A DNA stretch of 64,000 nucleotides from the NCBI GenBank assembly GCA_947034885.2, contig OX344754.2:23144501-23208500 (forward strand). Direction: 5' to 3'. The position numbers and the translations under genes are program-made. Shown piece by piece: positions 23,683-36,000 of this stretch (the stretch's first letter is position 1; each line of letters begins with the position of its first letter). Below the pieces are notes generated by a model. The model was given only the letters and a program-made list of their open reading frames with translations, did not search any database and was not told the DNA's origin. Source of the stretch: Thuidium tamariscinum. Lineage: Eukaryota; Streptophyta; Bryopsida; Hypnales; Thuidiaceae.

Positions 23683-24532
23683 TTAACCCCTAAGCGCTCA
23701 AACGACCATTTTATGGTCGCTGCCCAACTTCGGGCAGCATTTTCGGGCAAAAAAAAACTTTTTTTCAAATTTTTTTTTTTCAAAATTTCAAAATATTGGA
23801 TTGTGTTTCAACACTTGCATTCAAAACTAAGATCTATACGGTCAAACAAAAGTTATAGCAAAAAAAAGGAGAAATAGTACACAGTGTCTAAAATTGCTCA
23901 AGTGTTGAAAAACTTACTATTCAGGGGAAGTATTGATGCTCTCATTAATTAATTTTTTAAATTTTTTAACAAATTAATAAAAAACACAATTTTGTCCAAT
24001 TAAAAAAAATTTCAAATCTTAAAAATAGAAATTGTATTTTTGGTGAATTTTTGAAGTTATATCTTCAAAATTCATTTGAAGAGAATCTATAAATATTTTT
24101 TTAATTTTGATCATATGGATACTTTCTACTTTTTGTGCTTTACATTATCTTCTTTGATGCTAACTTCAAAAAAGTTGTAAAGCTTATATTTTATAACACA
24201 TTTGTATTTTGTCTTAATCCCTTGGGCTTTTAGAAGTTGAATATTTTGCATTTTTTTGTATGAATCAATAAAAATACACAATTTTGACCAATCAAAAAGA
24301 ATTTCAAATCCTAAAAGTAGAAATTGTATTTTTGGTGAATTTTTGAAGTTATATCTTCAAAATTCATTTAAAAATAATCTAAAAATATTTTTTTTACTTT
24401 GACTATATGGATACTTTCTGCTTTTTGTGCTTTACATTATCTTCTTTGATACTAACTTTAAAAAAGTTATAATGCTTATATTTTATAACACATTTGTGTT
24501 TTGTCCTAACCCCTTGGGCTTTTAGGGGTTAA
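23683..24532. mobile_element. Element with TTAACCCCTAA termini and an internal tandem repeat
   Basis: The left end TTAACCCCTAAGCGCTCAA is mirrored by the right end GGGCTTTTAGGGGTTAA. Near the left end lies the palindrome GACCATTTTATGGTC. The right half holds a direct repeat with a period of about 292 bp (about 23984-24236 and 24276-24529), sharing long identical stretches such as GAATTTTTGAAGTTATATC. Related termini occur singly at 8.2, 36.4, 48.5 and 58.6 kb. Confidence 0.6.
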
Positions 24533-24915
24533 AAAAAACTCTTCGTTGGTAGAAATTTGATAATTTTAGCCACAATTGTTTTCGAAGCCGGTGAGCCTGG
24601 AGCGTTTTTTATTGACGGAGCATGTGAAGGTTCACAACATAACTGTCTCTCGCAACTAGTAACTGACTGGTGTGATCGCCGATGGAAACCCTAATTGATC
24701 CCCTTTGTTGTGGCAATGCCACTTCCTGTGATTCCGGCGTCATGTGCTTCCTGTTTCCTGTGATGGACGGCCGAATCCTTTGAGTTCTCTTATTACTCGG
24801 TCATCTGATACGTGCTTTTTTCCAACGATCACTTTGAGTCGCTCGAGAAGAAATGCAAGTGTTGATTCCCAGCATTTTGGCGACGGCCAAATCCTGGACC
24901 TGAAGGATTTTTGAC

Positions 24916-26625
24916 ATGGCCGAAAATCAAGAGCAATGGGTATGTAAGATATTCTCTCATGAGTTGCCTTCAGACTTTTTAGTTTAGTTAGCATGTAATG
25001 TTTCTTTTTCAAGAAAGATTTAGCATTTCGTCTGATAATTACCTCCGTGCCATGCGATTGGAAAAACTGTCGAGGACTAGCAAGCATAGAAACTCATATC
25101 AATGCCACAGAAAGGGTGAAGTGCCAATCCGGGAGAATCTGTCAAAACTCAGCTTTCACATGAGGTGTCTATCGTCACTTTCTGAATTAGGTTTCGCAAA
25201 ATGCTATAATTTTGGTTTATGTAATTTTGTCCTCGGATTTGTATCTGTGGCAGCCGAGAAGCTCAAGAACAAGTACACCTCGTGCCAAGAAGCCTGGGAA
25301 AGCTCGCGCACGGAATGGAAAGATAGTCAATTATGAGGTGAAAGAATGGCCCTTCACCGCACCGACCGATCCACGGCAAGGGAGCATTGTGAAGCCCTAT
25401 AGCAGCTCAATCAAAGTGAATGGAGGTCCGTCCTACAGTTCTTGGAAGGAGACCACTGCTCCCAGTTTTCGTCCGATGAAACGATTCATTCCAGAGTACA
25501 ATCCTACAGGGGTGGGGTGGAGACCTTCACGACGGCATCCTTGCTCGAGACAATGCAACCATCAGCAACCAGACTTTGCATTAATTTACCAACCGAACCT
25601 CCACTCTGGGAAAGAGAACTTTGTGTCCCCTTTTCGCCCTTGTAAACGATACATTCCAGAATACTATCCCAAGGAAAAGGAATGGAGACCTTCGCGGATG
25701 CATCTATGCTCGAAACAATGCGCTCACAGAGAGTCGGACGAAAATGTAGACAGCAAACCGCCCAGATTAAGTATGCAATTAGTCAAAGACCTTCAAAGCT
25801 CGTGTCCTTGCTTCAGTTTTGGTTTTTGAGTGCCTTCGGTCCGTAGGACAGTTGCCAACCGCAGACAAAAGCAGTTTGAGTCAACTGTGACTGATAACAC
25901 TCCTTTAAAATCTAACCTTTCAGATCTCTGCTGTTGCAGTTCAGCACGAGGACGCAACTTTTCGACCATTGGAACATCGACAGGCATACCCACCGGCGTC
26001 GAGAAGCTTAGTGAGTAAACCGATGGCGCCGCAAGGAAGGTTCAACGAATACATCATCGATGGCCATTTCCACAAGATTAAACAACCAGTAAATTCGACC
26101 ATATGTGCTAATTTTCCTGATTGATTACTATTCAGTTCTATTTCTGCTGGAGCCTTCCAGGTAGGGTTGTAGGTCAGAAATCATTAGTTGAGCCATCTGT
26201 ACTGTACATAGCAATGCAATTTGTATTGCACCAGTTCGAGTTCAAATTGTGGAGTGTTTTCTTGACGTATCAGACAGAGCTGCTGACGGAACAAAGGGCT
26301 CAGTTTGTGAATTGCAAGCCATGGATACGGCAGGGAATTTTTGAGGAAGTGACTCAGGTACCTATCCTTCAATCCTCGTGCTCAAGCATAAAATGTGAAC
26401 TCCATCAATCGCTAACAAATCATTTTAACGTGAAATCAGGCTTCCAAAGACAACGGATTTCGTGCTAGTAGTGTAGACCCTTCTGTGACGAGGTATCTCT
26501 ATGAAGATAGGACTTCTCTGGTGAACAGACGACCGTGTACTGCAGCTGGCCGTTTATTTAACTATAGTGGACAGAAATCATCAACTGCATCGGATGCTCC
26601 TCTGCCCATTACGAAGGTGTCGTAA
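24916..26625 (+). CDS. Unrecognised Cys/Pro/Trp-rich repeat protein, tandem copy A
   Basis: Five exons fit (24916-24939, 25254-25770, 25940-26088, 26274-26357, 26440-26625) and give about 319 residues. A basic N-terminus (PRSSRTSTPRAKKPGKARAR) leads into two copies of a module: a Phe-Arg-Pro motif (SFRPMKRFIPEY, PFRPCKRYIPEY), then WRPSR, then a Cys pair (HPCSRQCNH, HLCSKQCAH). The C-terminal part has APQGRFNEYIIDGHFH, LLTEQRAQF, KPWIRQGIFEEVTQ and YLYEDR. The downstream gene has the same C-terminal exons with the same splice phases, which supports both models. I do not recognise the family. It has no signal peptide or membrane span. A structural role, for instance on microtubules or the sperm axoneme of a seedless plant, is speculation. 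The tiny first exon is the weakest part. Confidence 0.65.
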
Positions 26626-28002
26626 TGTGAGAGTTCTAGCGCCGGTAAGAGCTATTCCTGCGTGTTCATCAAGCAAGTAGCGACTGGAGTACTCGTGATC
26701 TAAGTTCGCAGACATTTTCTTCGACCTCTTGAAACTGGACTTTCTCGTCGAAGGTAGCGTTTAGCACGTTTCCATTTCTCCGAGATTGTATCTGCCATTG
26801 TTGAAAGGCATTGAACTCCATGGTTTTCAGTTGAGTGATGAGGAGTTTCACTTAAAACTGACTTGATAACAAACACGATCAAGAGTTCTCTAATGAGCAG
26901 ATATGGTGTCTAGTTAATTTCTCCTTCAAGCTTTACGGATGTTGAATCGACTTGGAACTCTTATAATTTTCGTGACTCTGTGTGGTTGTCGCCTGTGACG
27001 TAGACCTAGGATGATAACACAAGGTAACCGGTGAGATCGTATGTAGGGAGAAGCTTTGTCGCAACTTTGTTGTTGCAATGCCACCAGTCTCCAAGATAGG
27101 GAAGGGTACTCTATTGACCTCCAACTCGGTACTTGGACATATATGTGGGCGTGTGTGACTTCAGTGTAATAACATGTTGAAACTAGAGCACCAATTGAAG
27201 CGGGGTGAAGGTATGAGGCCTAAGATTTGGTCGTCGAGCGTCACTCGGAATCCTCAGATGTCGAAATGAGATGCGCTAGTACGTTATCTGTTAATCACCT
27301 AACTGCCAACTGCCTCGTGAACTGGTACCGCATAAGAGCGCGATTGTTCGTACACTTCACTGAAGAGGTCGAGTCCTGTGATTTCTTTCTGTGGTGACTC
27401 CTACATTCTCTCAACCGTCAACTGGATCTTCCGTCTTGCCCTAATTTCTTTATCCTTTCGCCAGTATTCACTCTGTTCATTCTTTCCTGTCAGGAACCTT
27501 GGATGCCCTTTGAAGTCCCTATTATGTCATTATTGATAGGTTGATGGAGAAGTCTCTCATTTGCACTAGATGTACTCCTAGGTTGTTTCTGACCACGAAT
27601 TGTTGACCTACTTATCAAGTGCACTAGATGCTGATTGAGTTTATCAACCCATGTGCAGGGTTGAGGCTAGCGCTTTTTCACTGTGGAGGATTTGTGGGAG
27701 GATTTGTGCCGATCTTTCAATTTGTTTTTTCGGTTTCAAAAAGGTTTTTGAGCTTGTACGCTGGCAAATGGGTAATTTCTTCCCATCCTGCTGCTACATC
27801 GATTTTCGTCAGCTTACTTTGTTTTAGGATTGTGATATATGGTTCCCTCTTAATTTAGACTTTTTGCAGGAAAGAAGCAACGATCACTATCACAGATTAT
27901 TTTGTCTTCTGTATTTCTCATGGAATTCCCATCTTGATAATAAAGCTACTCAATCTTTGTTAGCCGTAGTTCCAAATTAAGGATGGATATGTTCTAAGGT
28001 CC
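26626..28002. other. Intergenic region between tandem paralogues
   Basis: It probably contains the 3' end of copy A and the promoter and leader of copy B. No exon of the repeat family could be identified here. Confidence 0.4.
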
Positions 28003-30869
28003 ATGATGCCGACAACCTCGCCTTCACCCGAATGCATTGCACTCTGTTGTAAGGCTCCAACATGTCTAGCAACACGGCCAAAGACGGCATGCCCAGTTGG
28101 TTGTCCTAAAGAAAAGGCTGCTCAAGTGATTCCGCAGCAGTCCTACAGAGACATCCATGCTCGTGCACCACCAAGGGGTTGTTTGGATTGTGTCCGAAAT
28201 GAACTGAACTCTTCAGATTACCATGCGCCGAGGCCGTGTCCTCCCGGGACGAAACCAATTCCTCAAAGACCACTTGGAGGGGCAAGTGATGAAAGTGAAG
28301 CGTTCCTCAACTCATTCGACTGCCAAGAGCAACCGGTAGTAATTCTCTTACGCCTGTTCGATTCTGTGGTTGTGCGTGTTAGATAAAAATTTGAATTGCG
28401 CTTGTTTTATTGCACTGTTCTCCCTCCTGATTTTTCTCCTTCTGGCTGTGATTGAGGCAGTGGAGGTCATCGAAGCACAGGGTGGAATCTCATCTCGAAC
28501 ACGGGTGCCAGGATATATGGAGGCCCACTGTTCGCTCTGGAAAGATGACCGGTGACAGCTTGGGGGACTTTGCGCAACCTCAGCCTGAACAAGAGGTATT
28601 CTAGCATTGCACAAGATTAAGTAGCTAGTACAGTCCTTATGTCCACATGTCCGCATGTTAGAACTGACATTGAATTAAATAATAAATAATTTCACTAGAC
28701 TTTTGGCGTTGTGCTGACTGGCGTCGTTGAATGTTGATCACAATCGGGGACAGTGGAGAAGCTCTAGAACCTATATTCCATGCGCGCATGATTATGGGAA
28801 ATCGTGGAGTTGGAGACCGTGCATCCGGTCGGCGGGTAGCGACAGAAAGAGCAGCTGTGAGACCAACTGGAAGCCCTGTGTTCACGTTGCTGGTCCACCG
28901 GAAGGGGATTCAGAGAAACCACACACCAATTGCATCAAAGTGCCAACTTCCTACAGCACCACTTGGAAGGAGACCTCCTCACCACCGTTTCGGCCAAGTC
29001 TCCGTTACATTCCTGCGTTTGTCCCAGAACGAAGGGACTGGAGAATTGCTAAAGGACATGTGTGCTCTAGGCAATGCGTGCATCAACTTCAAGATTCAGC
29101 TTATATTCACGGACAGACTTTTGATGACCCACCGGAGACAGACACCGTAACATTCTATACTTTTCAGCAGCTGTCCTTAGCCCTTCCTTTCCGACCTGTT
29201 CGTATCCAACACGTTTGCTAAAAAGTAATTTTTGTTCAAGGTGTGACAATTATTTGGTCCGGGAATGCAGGAAGAAATTCATACGGGAAAGAAGCTCACT
29301 CCTTTCAAGGAACGTCCAAGGAACAGTCCTTCCAATTGTTTACCTCTTGACGATCCCCCTTTAAGCCCTCAAATTGACGAAGAAGGTCGCCCTCTTGTAA
29401 CGAGGGATGAAATTCTCTTGCAAAGAGGGAAGAAATTCATTCCATCGCCACCTGACAGTGGAGCATGCACACCGAGACTTGCTCATACTGGGTACAGCTT
29501 ACCCGCAGGTTGCACTACACCAGAACAACGACGTGGGAAGAAGCTGATTACATTGCCTGATGACATTGGTAGAGCACCAACACCTCTTTTGATAATTATT
29601 GTCCACTTCGCAGTAGTTTCTATGTTTTTCCAGCTTAACGGGGCATGGGTCAATAGTCATAGATTCATGCCTTCAGAGATATTCAGCGCATGGTAGTATA
29701 AGTTTTATTTCTTTAAGTGTAACTTTTGATGTCTCTTCTTTTTGCAGTATCTAACTGGTCATACATTCTTTAAGATTATATGGACCAGATAATGATAAGC
29801 GTTAAGTTACGTGCTGATTGAAACGGTATGGACTTGTTCATGAGGATGTAGAAGACAGATCAGCCATGTCGAAAGGGCCGTGTTTACGGAGACAAATCCT
29901 CTGCATTATGTATTGAGCAACTGCGTTTTTGGTTACTTGAGTCTTTGAAGGCGCAATAGAGTGTATTCAAGGGTTGTATTTGTTCGTTGTATTGCAAACT
30001 TGGGCCGTGTGGAAATCTTGTGAATAGAAACCTGTGAAATATTATGTATACATTCGTTCAAAACCGTGGTTCATGAGTTAATGCTCCCACTTGTCATCTG
30101 GTGATGACATAGGAAAGATAGTTTGGTATGTGCTGCTAACTCTCATCCACTTTTCAGATCAGAGGGAGAACGTAATTTTTGAACCATTGGTTCGTGAATA
30201 CCAGATTCAACCGCTTCGGCACGTGCAACGTGACGAGCGCAAACCATATGCGCCGCAGGGGAGGTTGAATGAGTACGTAATTGATGGTCACTTCCATGGG
30301 TTCAAACAGCCGGTATGTCTTCATCCAATGATATCAAATTTCTCATACTTAGGAGAGACAATCAGCAGCTTGTCTTAACATAGTTTTTTATGTATGATGT
30401 GTGCATCAATCGTGGCCGAATCTAACGGCGATAGTCCTGCGTACTCAAACTGTGAAAGCTTGATTGTATTTGGTATTCCAGAAGGAGCTTCTAACAGAGC
30501 AAAGGTCGCAGTTTCAAACCAGTAAGCCATGGTTGAGGAAGCAGATTTATGACGACATGAACCAGGTGCATTTACTTCTCCAAATCCTTCTTCCGCGACG
30601 GACCTGCATTAATGATATATTGCTACTCTTTCTATACATGACCAAGTTTCTTTCTTCGTGAACCTGAACTCTGCTACATGGTCCTACTTTGAAAATTCAA
30701 CTTACCTCCATCCGTTCGTCACAATGCCGCAATATAACCATTTCATTTCTGAGCATCCACCCTCCTTTTCTTGAATTAGGCATCGAGAGAAAATAAATAT
30801 CAGTGCTGGAGTGTAAGCTCTTCGCTTACAGGCCATCTGTATGAGGATCGGAATGCTGTGGTGCGTTGA
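28003..30869 (+). CDS. Unrecognised Cys/Pro/Trp-rich repeat protein, tandem copy B
   Basis: Seven exons fit (28003-28335, 28461-28595, 28754-29146, 29271-29568, 30158-30312, 30482-30565, 30780-30869), about 495 residues. The N-terminal exon is Cys-rich (CIALCCKAPTCLATRP, CPVGCPKEK). Exons 2 and 3 both begin with a WRSS(K/R) module and look like duplicated units; exon 3 ends with PFRPSLRYIPAFVPERRDWR and HVCSRQCVH, as in copy A. Exon 4 holds repeated GKK motifs (TGKKLTPFKERP, RGKKFIPSPPDS, RGKKLITLPDD). Exons 5-7 match copy A closely: APQGRLNEYVIDGHFH, KELLTEQRSQF, KPWLRKQIYDDMNQ, HLYEDR, with the same phase-1 then phase-0 joints. Copy A lacks exons 1, 2 and 4, so B is longer or A has lost modules. 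A short first exon further upstream cannot be excluded. Function unknown. Confidence 0.65.
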
Positions 30870-32056
30870 GGTGGTGAGACACTCACGGAAGGTGAGCAAT
30901 CAAATACCAGTAGTTGACAATGACTTGGACATATTGTACGGCAGTGTCGTTTCATAAAATTACCAGCTTGGAAGCAGGGTTTTTTTTTCTGGCTTCTTGG
31001 AGCCAGAATCCAGTGTCGTGGCTCAGTCATAGTGGTTTAAATTTGGAGGGACCATCCTCCATTCTCTGCATGGTGTACTGCTACAGTGCAAAAAAACAAC
31101 CCTGCGTGGAAGCCTTGAAGTTCAAGAAGAGGAAGGGCTTCTGAAATTTGGAACCCTTGCAGCTCAAGAATAGTGAGAGGATTCCATTATTAGATAATTT
31201 CAATTTCTAATAATCCTGGGCTTGTGCCCTTTTCAAAGAGTGCCTTGTGAGAATATGTTATGGCTATAATTAAGATAAAGTAGCTTACACACAATGGGCC
31301 AAAGTGGGGTCCGGAATGGGCACTTCTACCTTAGTTCAAAACCACCACAACGAAACTCAAGTCAGGCAGCATACACAGCTCACCACAAAACACAAACACA
31401 GTTCCACACAATGAAGTATAATTAAGTGAAGATAGCGAGAGAAAGAAGCAGAGACAGTGCAACGTACGCAAATCTTAAGCTGAGCTTAGATGTATTTACA
31501 AAACCGGAGGAACAGCAGAATCTGGCACCCTTACGGCCACAATCAGAACCGAGCCTTCAGAAACCCCGGCAAAAATTAATGCCGACTGCTCCAAAGTCTC
31601 ACAACTGATCCTTTTATCAACTGATTCCACTCTGCAAAACTTGCCTCCATTCAAGTCTCCAACTGCCTGGTTTCCATATGAAACCGAACCGGTGCTGGAT
31701 TCAAGCAAGCCATCGATGCCGGGCACTTCCATGCAATCTGATTCAATGGAATCAATGCAGTGCTGCACATATAAATTAGCAACCTCTCCAAAACGCAACG
31801 CCTAAGGAGGGACGGACCATCAACTGATCATCAGTAGGGAGAAAAATACTTCAAAGCCGGTTACCAATCCCCGTGGAAATTCTTCTATTCATCGCCTGCA
31901 TCTGTAGTGGTGTCACAGTTCATAATCCCAGATTCAATTGGTTGTCTTCGAATCCAAGCAATTCTGAGCTCACAGTGCGAGACCCCTTGTAGAAGCTTCA
32001 AACCCCGTTGCGAAATCTGAAGCTTGTTGACGGTCCGAATGGCTCCATTTGCTGTA
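30870..32056. other. Intergenic region between convergent genes
   Basis: It separates copy B (plus) from the GRAS gene (minus). A small hairpin, CTGGCTTCTTGGAGCCAG, lies after a T9 run at about 30980-31010. No supported gene. The frame at 31496-31798 (minus) lies beyond the GRAS stop codon and has no motif. Confidence 0.4.
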
Positions 32057-33696
32057 TCACAATGCTGTGGACTCGCTCAGTTTCCAGGCAGACACGGTGA
32101 TGAGAGACCTGTCCTGCCATGTGAGAGAGAGGCACCCACCAGGCGGTCTCTGCAACCGGAAGTTGTCGCAATACTGCCACAACAGCTGCTGCGCCTGGCT
32201 GTGCGCGTAATGACTCAGAGCCACACTGACAAACCCCGCATTCTGAAAATGCCGACTCCACTGCTCACAGCTCTCATGCCGCTGCGTCCTCGCCACCCCT
32301 TCACAGGCCACAATATTCTCAATTTGGCGAGCAAAGTAGTTGCTCTCCACGTTCAACCTGTCCTGGCAGTCACGCGCCATGGTGGCGTCCAGCGAGTCGA
32401 AGAGCGCGCAGTAGAAGTGGAGTGCGTCGATGAACTTCGGTTTAAACTCGGTACCGTTCAACGCCGCGTCGTACTCTGTCAAGGTAACAAGACTAGGCGC
32501 GAGGGCAACCACTGATTTGAGAATGCGTTGGATAGAGGGCGAGCCATCATCACCCAGAAGCTCGTGGAGTTGCAGCATGAAATTGACGATGAGCTTCTCA
32601 TCGGCGTTGAGGGTGACCGACTCCGGAGTGAAGTCTGTCAAGTCGGCCACCACAACTGGACAAAACTCAAACTCCACACCGAGATGCTCAGCGAAAGACT
32701 GCAGCCTTCGGCCGGTGGCGTGCACAGACTCCGAGCCTGCGACACTGATGCCCGTGATCTTCACCCGAGGAGGAGGAAGCTTCTTCGGTTGCGAAGCAAA
32801 CGCTTGCAGTAAAGCCGCCCATTGAATGCCGTGCGTGATCCCGAAGTCTACAATGTGCACGGAGGAAAACCCTTTCACCGCCTCCAAAATGGATTGGTTC
32901 GCTGTCAAGTGCGCGAATTTCATGTAGGGGCAAGCCTCGTTGAGCACCTGGCAGGCCACGAAGGAGTTGTAGGGCGCTTCGACGGGGGAAGGGTCCGTCA
33001 CCTGACCCGACACGCACTTCGTCAAAGCATCGCAGAAGTAGGCCGCCACTGGAGGAGCAATACAAGCAATAAGTAATCGACATAAGCCAATAGGGGATGC
33101 ACTTTGGGAACTAGTGGTACCTAGATTAACCCTTTAACTCAAACTACTCACAGCATTCCTCATTAGATTCACACTTACTTCTTCTTCACACTGAAACAAG
33201 ACCTGCACCCCAGTTTGAATGAGTTGAAGGATAAATCACATATAAGTGATCGGGATGCAATGATTTTAGTTACAAAGTTAGGTATACTCAAACCTCCTTA
33301 ACCCGACCCTCTCTTTAACGACATTCTCGGATATCCTGCCCACTATCATTGGCCGTACCACACGTCTCTCACATGCGAACTATTTCACCTGTAATATGCC
33401 TGTCTCCCCAGCAGTGAAGTCAAGGGGGTAAGAGTTTACCTCGTTGCATGGGATCGCCGAAGGGGGACGAGAGGTCACGCAGGCGTCGCAAGGTGGAGAG
33501 GGTGGACTGCTGATTCTTCTCGAGCTGCGTTGCGCATTCTAACAGCAAATGAACAAGGTGAACACTATGATCTTTCTCACCACTGTAATCACTCTCCGTC
33601 GACCGATCCTCCGCTTCGGAGACGACATCCTTCCTGTTCAAATTGTTATTCTCCTCAGAAGGACCCGCCGCTCCAGCCTGACTCCCAAGTTCCTGC

Positions 33697-33727
<31 letters not shown>

Positions 33728-34124
33728 GCTGCTGCTGCTGCTGCAACTGGTGCTCTTCCTTCTGGAACTCCACCATTGCAGTCCCCTCGATGCTCACTCG
33801 AACGCGAAGGTCTCGGGGGAGCGTGAAGTCATTTTCCCAGGAGTCCACCATGACGGGGGGTAATGTGGAGCTTTCTGTGCTCTCGCAGGGTTGCAGGTCG
33901 CCGATGAGGGATTCCATCCATTCGTTTCCACCGGAGGTGACATAGGCGCCGCCCCCGAAGCCTAGGGTGTTGAAGTCGTCCATCCTGAGGGGAGGCAGGG
34001 GTGGAGGAACAATCTGGTGGGGCTTCAGTGGGGAGTTTCCATGGCAACCAGGAGGAGCTAGAATTCCGAGTGGGCGACCTGAGCTTCCGGAATCGAGAAG
34101 CGTTGAAGCTGAACTGTTCTGCAT
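32057..34124 (-). CDS. GRAS-family transcription regulator, SCL4/SCL7 type
   Basis: Two coding exons on the minus strand, 34124-33440 and 33048-32057, with a 391-bp phase-1 intron, give about 558 residues. The variable N-terminus is Pro-rich and has a run of about 17 Gln (33692-33746), then an acidic Asn-rich stretch. The GRAS domain follows: LHRI-type VHLVHLLLECATQLEKNQ, RVAAYFCDAL across the intron, the VHIID-box variant VHIVDFGITHGIQWAALLQA, then LNEACPYMKFAHLTANQ before it, YALFDSLDA-like CALFDSLDATMARD, and the terminal SAW motif (LITVSAWKL). HIVDFGI in the VHIID box is characteristic of SCL4/7. The start ATG is the first after a splice acceptor at 34132, so the leader is probably spliced. 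A nuclear regulator; specific role unknown. Confidence 0.88.
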
Positions 34125-36000
34125 ATTAGACTGCAAAAGAAATCAAGCTTCTCAGCGTTAGTGGGTTCTGGAATGGGAGTTGAAAGAGAGTGTGGTTGAA
34201 CTTCCTGGTGACTAATCACGACATTCAACCACAAGGAAGTTTTTAAGAGTTTATTATCATGGTAATGAAACGGAGTTCAACACTAAGGAGGTGGTGATGG
34301 ATGGTAAACTCTGTTTCGTTTCCTCCATGGTAAATTATGAAAAGTCCCTTGTGGACAACAGAAACCTTATCATGTTGAACAAGAGAACAAGATTACCATC
34401 GTAGTCTAAGAGGTGATAACAACAAAAGAACCCCTCTTGTGGACGATAGAAACCATATCACGTTGAACGAGAGATCTAGTTACCTTCGTTATCTAAAATG
34501 ACTACATGAAAGATGACGCGGAACTTGGTGTAGAACTCAAGACAGTGCCATTATTCAACCGGGAGAGGTGGGAAAAAATTCGTTCAGTAGTCAAGGAAAC
34601 AATAACCTTAGGGATGCATTTGAAGTTCGGAAAGGCATACTCACACACAGTAACAAGCCAATCGCCTCGAGAATAAGCAGGTCTATATTGTGCAGTAACT
34701 TGAGAGCGCAGGGAGTGGGAGCGGCAACGACGCTGGAAAGATTGAAAATTCAAAGATTCTCCTTTCACACTCATCGCAACACCATTGTCGTAATGCTCGC
34801 AATTTCGCTGGGAAATCACGGAAATTCTTCTGGAGGATTCAACCTCGAGCAGGGATGAGAAGACGTTCTCATCTCTGTGCAATGCCAGCTGCAATGACCA
34901 CAATCGAAAGAGACGATGAGAATCAAGCAACAGGGACAAACATTTCACTCTGATTCAGTCCGGCAACTACACTCATTCTTGAATCTTACCTCCTGAGTTC
35001 CAGCTTTCCCAATATGACATAGTTTGAATGTGTGAGAACTGTGCAAGTGTGCAGGATATTCTAGAATGACAGTAGAGAGAAGATCATAATATAGAGGCCA
35101 TTAATTAGAACAACAATGCCGAGTAACAAAAGACTCCCGAAGTGAGTTACAAACCATTAGGTTAAGAGCAGTCGATCATTGCTACTCTTTCTACGTACCG
35201 CAACCCAGGGTAACCAAAAACAAACCATGCGATCTACACGCCCCATGAACCTTCCAAATTCAGCATCCCACAAGACGAACTCGCATTCAAACACAATTTC
35301 GTCACTCGCGAGACGCAAAACCGTCAAACTCGAGGACAAGAATCTCGAAACAAACCAAAACGAGCAGAGTTCACCATTGCCACAAACGAGAGAGACGACT
35401 AGAATCAAGCAACCAATACAACACTCTGATTCCGTGCGGAAATTAGAACTACAATGCCGAGTAACAAGTTATAGAGAATGTGGACACGAACACAATCGAT
35501 CAACAAGTTTCATCCCAGTCGATGAACGCACCACAACCGTCGCAACCGAAAATCAAAGCACTCAATCTTCAAATCCCAAAATTCAGTATTCCACTAGTGA
35601 AACGCACATTCAAACACAATTTCGTAACTCAAGACGCAAGACCACAAAACTCAACGCCTAGAAACTAGAAACTAACAACATTTACAAGTTTCAAGGGAAT
35701 TCGAGAGTACCTTGCTAGAAATGACGCAGCGGACTCAAATCTTCACCAAAAGAGCACATTCCAATCGCAATGAAGAGATGCTCCAATGCACGAGCTGGAG
35801 ATGGGGAATCGGGGAGGATGTTGTGGTTCGGCAGAGCCGAAACGATTGCGACGAGCGCAGCGATGGCTGGAAGGTGGGGAAGCTTCACGACGTGAGAGAG
35901 CAGCGAGAGAGACGTTGGGCTGTGGGGACGGGAATAGGAGCCTTATGGTGACGTCGGCGAGCCCCAGCAACGACTGTCTCCTTTTATTAGACTTCTAACC
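34125..36000 (-). promoter_or_regulatory. Probable spliced 5' leader and promoter of the GRAS gene
   Basis: A TTTTGCAG acceptor lies just before the GRAS start ATG (exon start about 34132). Gene-like composition continues upstream to about 35.95 kb. A TATA-like TAATAAAAGG (minus strand, near 35980) precedes a GC-rich stretch. Several exons of leader are plausible but their limits cannot be fixed. The frames on either strand here show no family motif. Confidence 0.4.

Noticed and set aside
32024..32825. Several plus-strand frames of 94-163 codons
   Set aside because: They are shadows of the GRAS exon on the minus strand.
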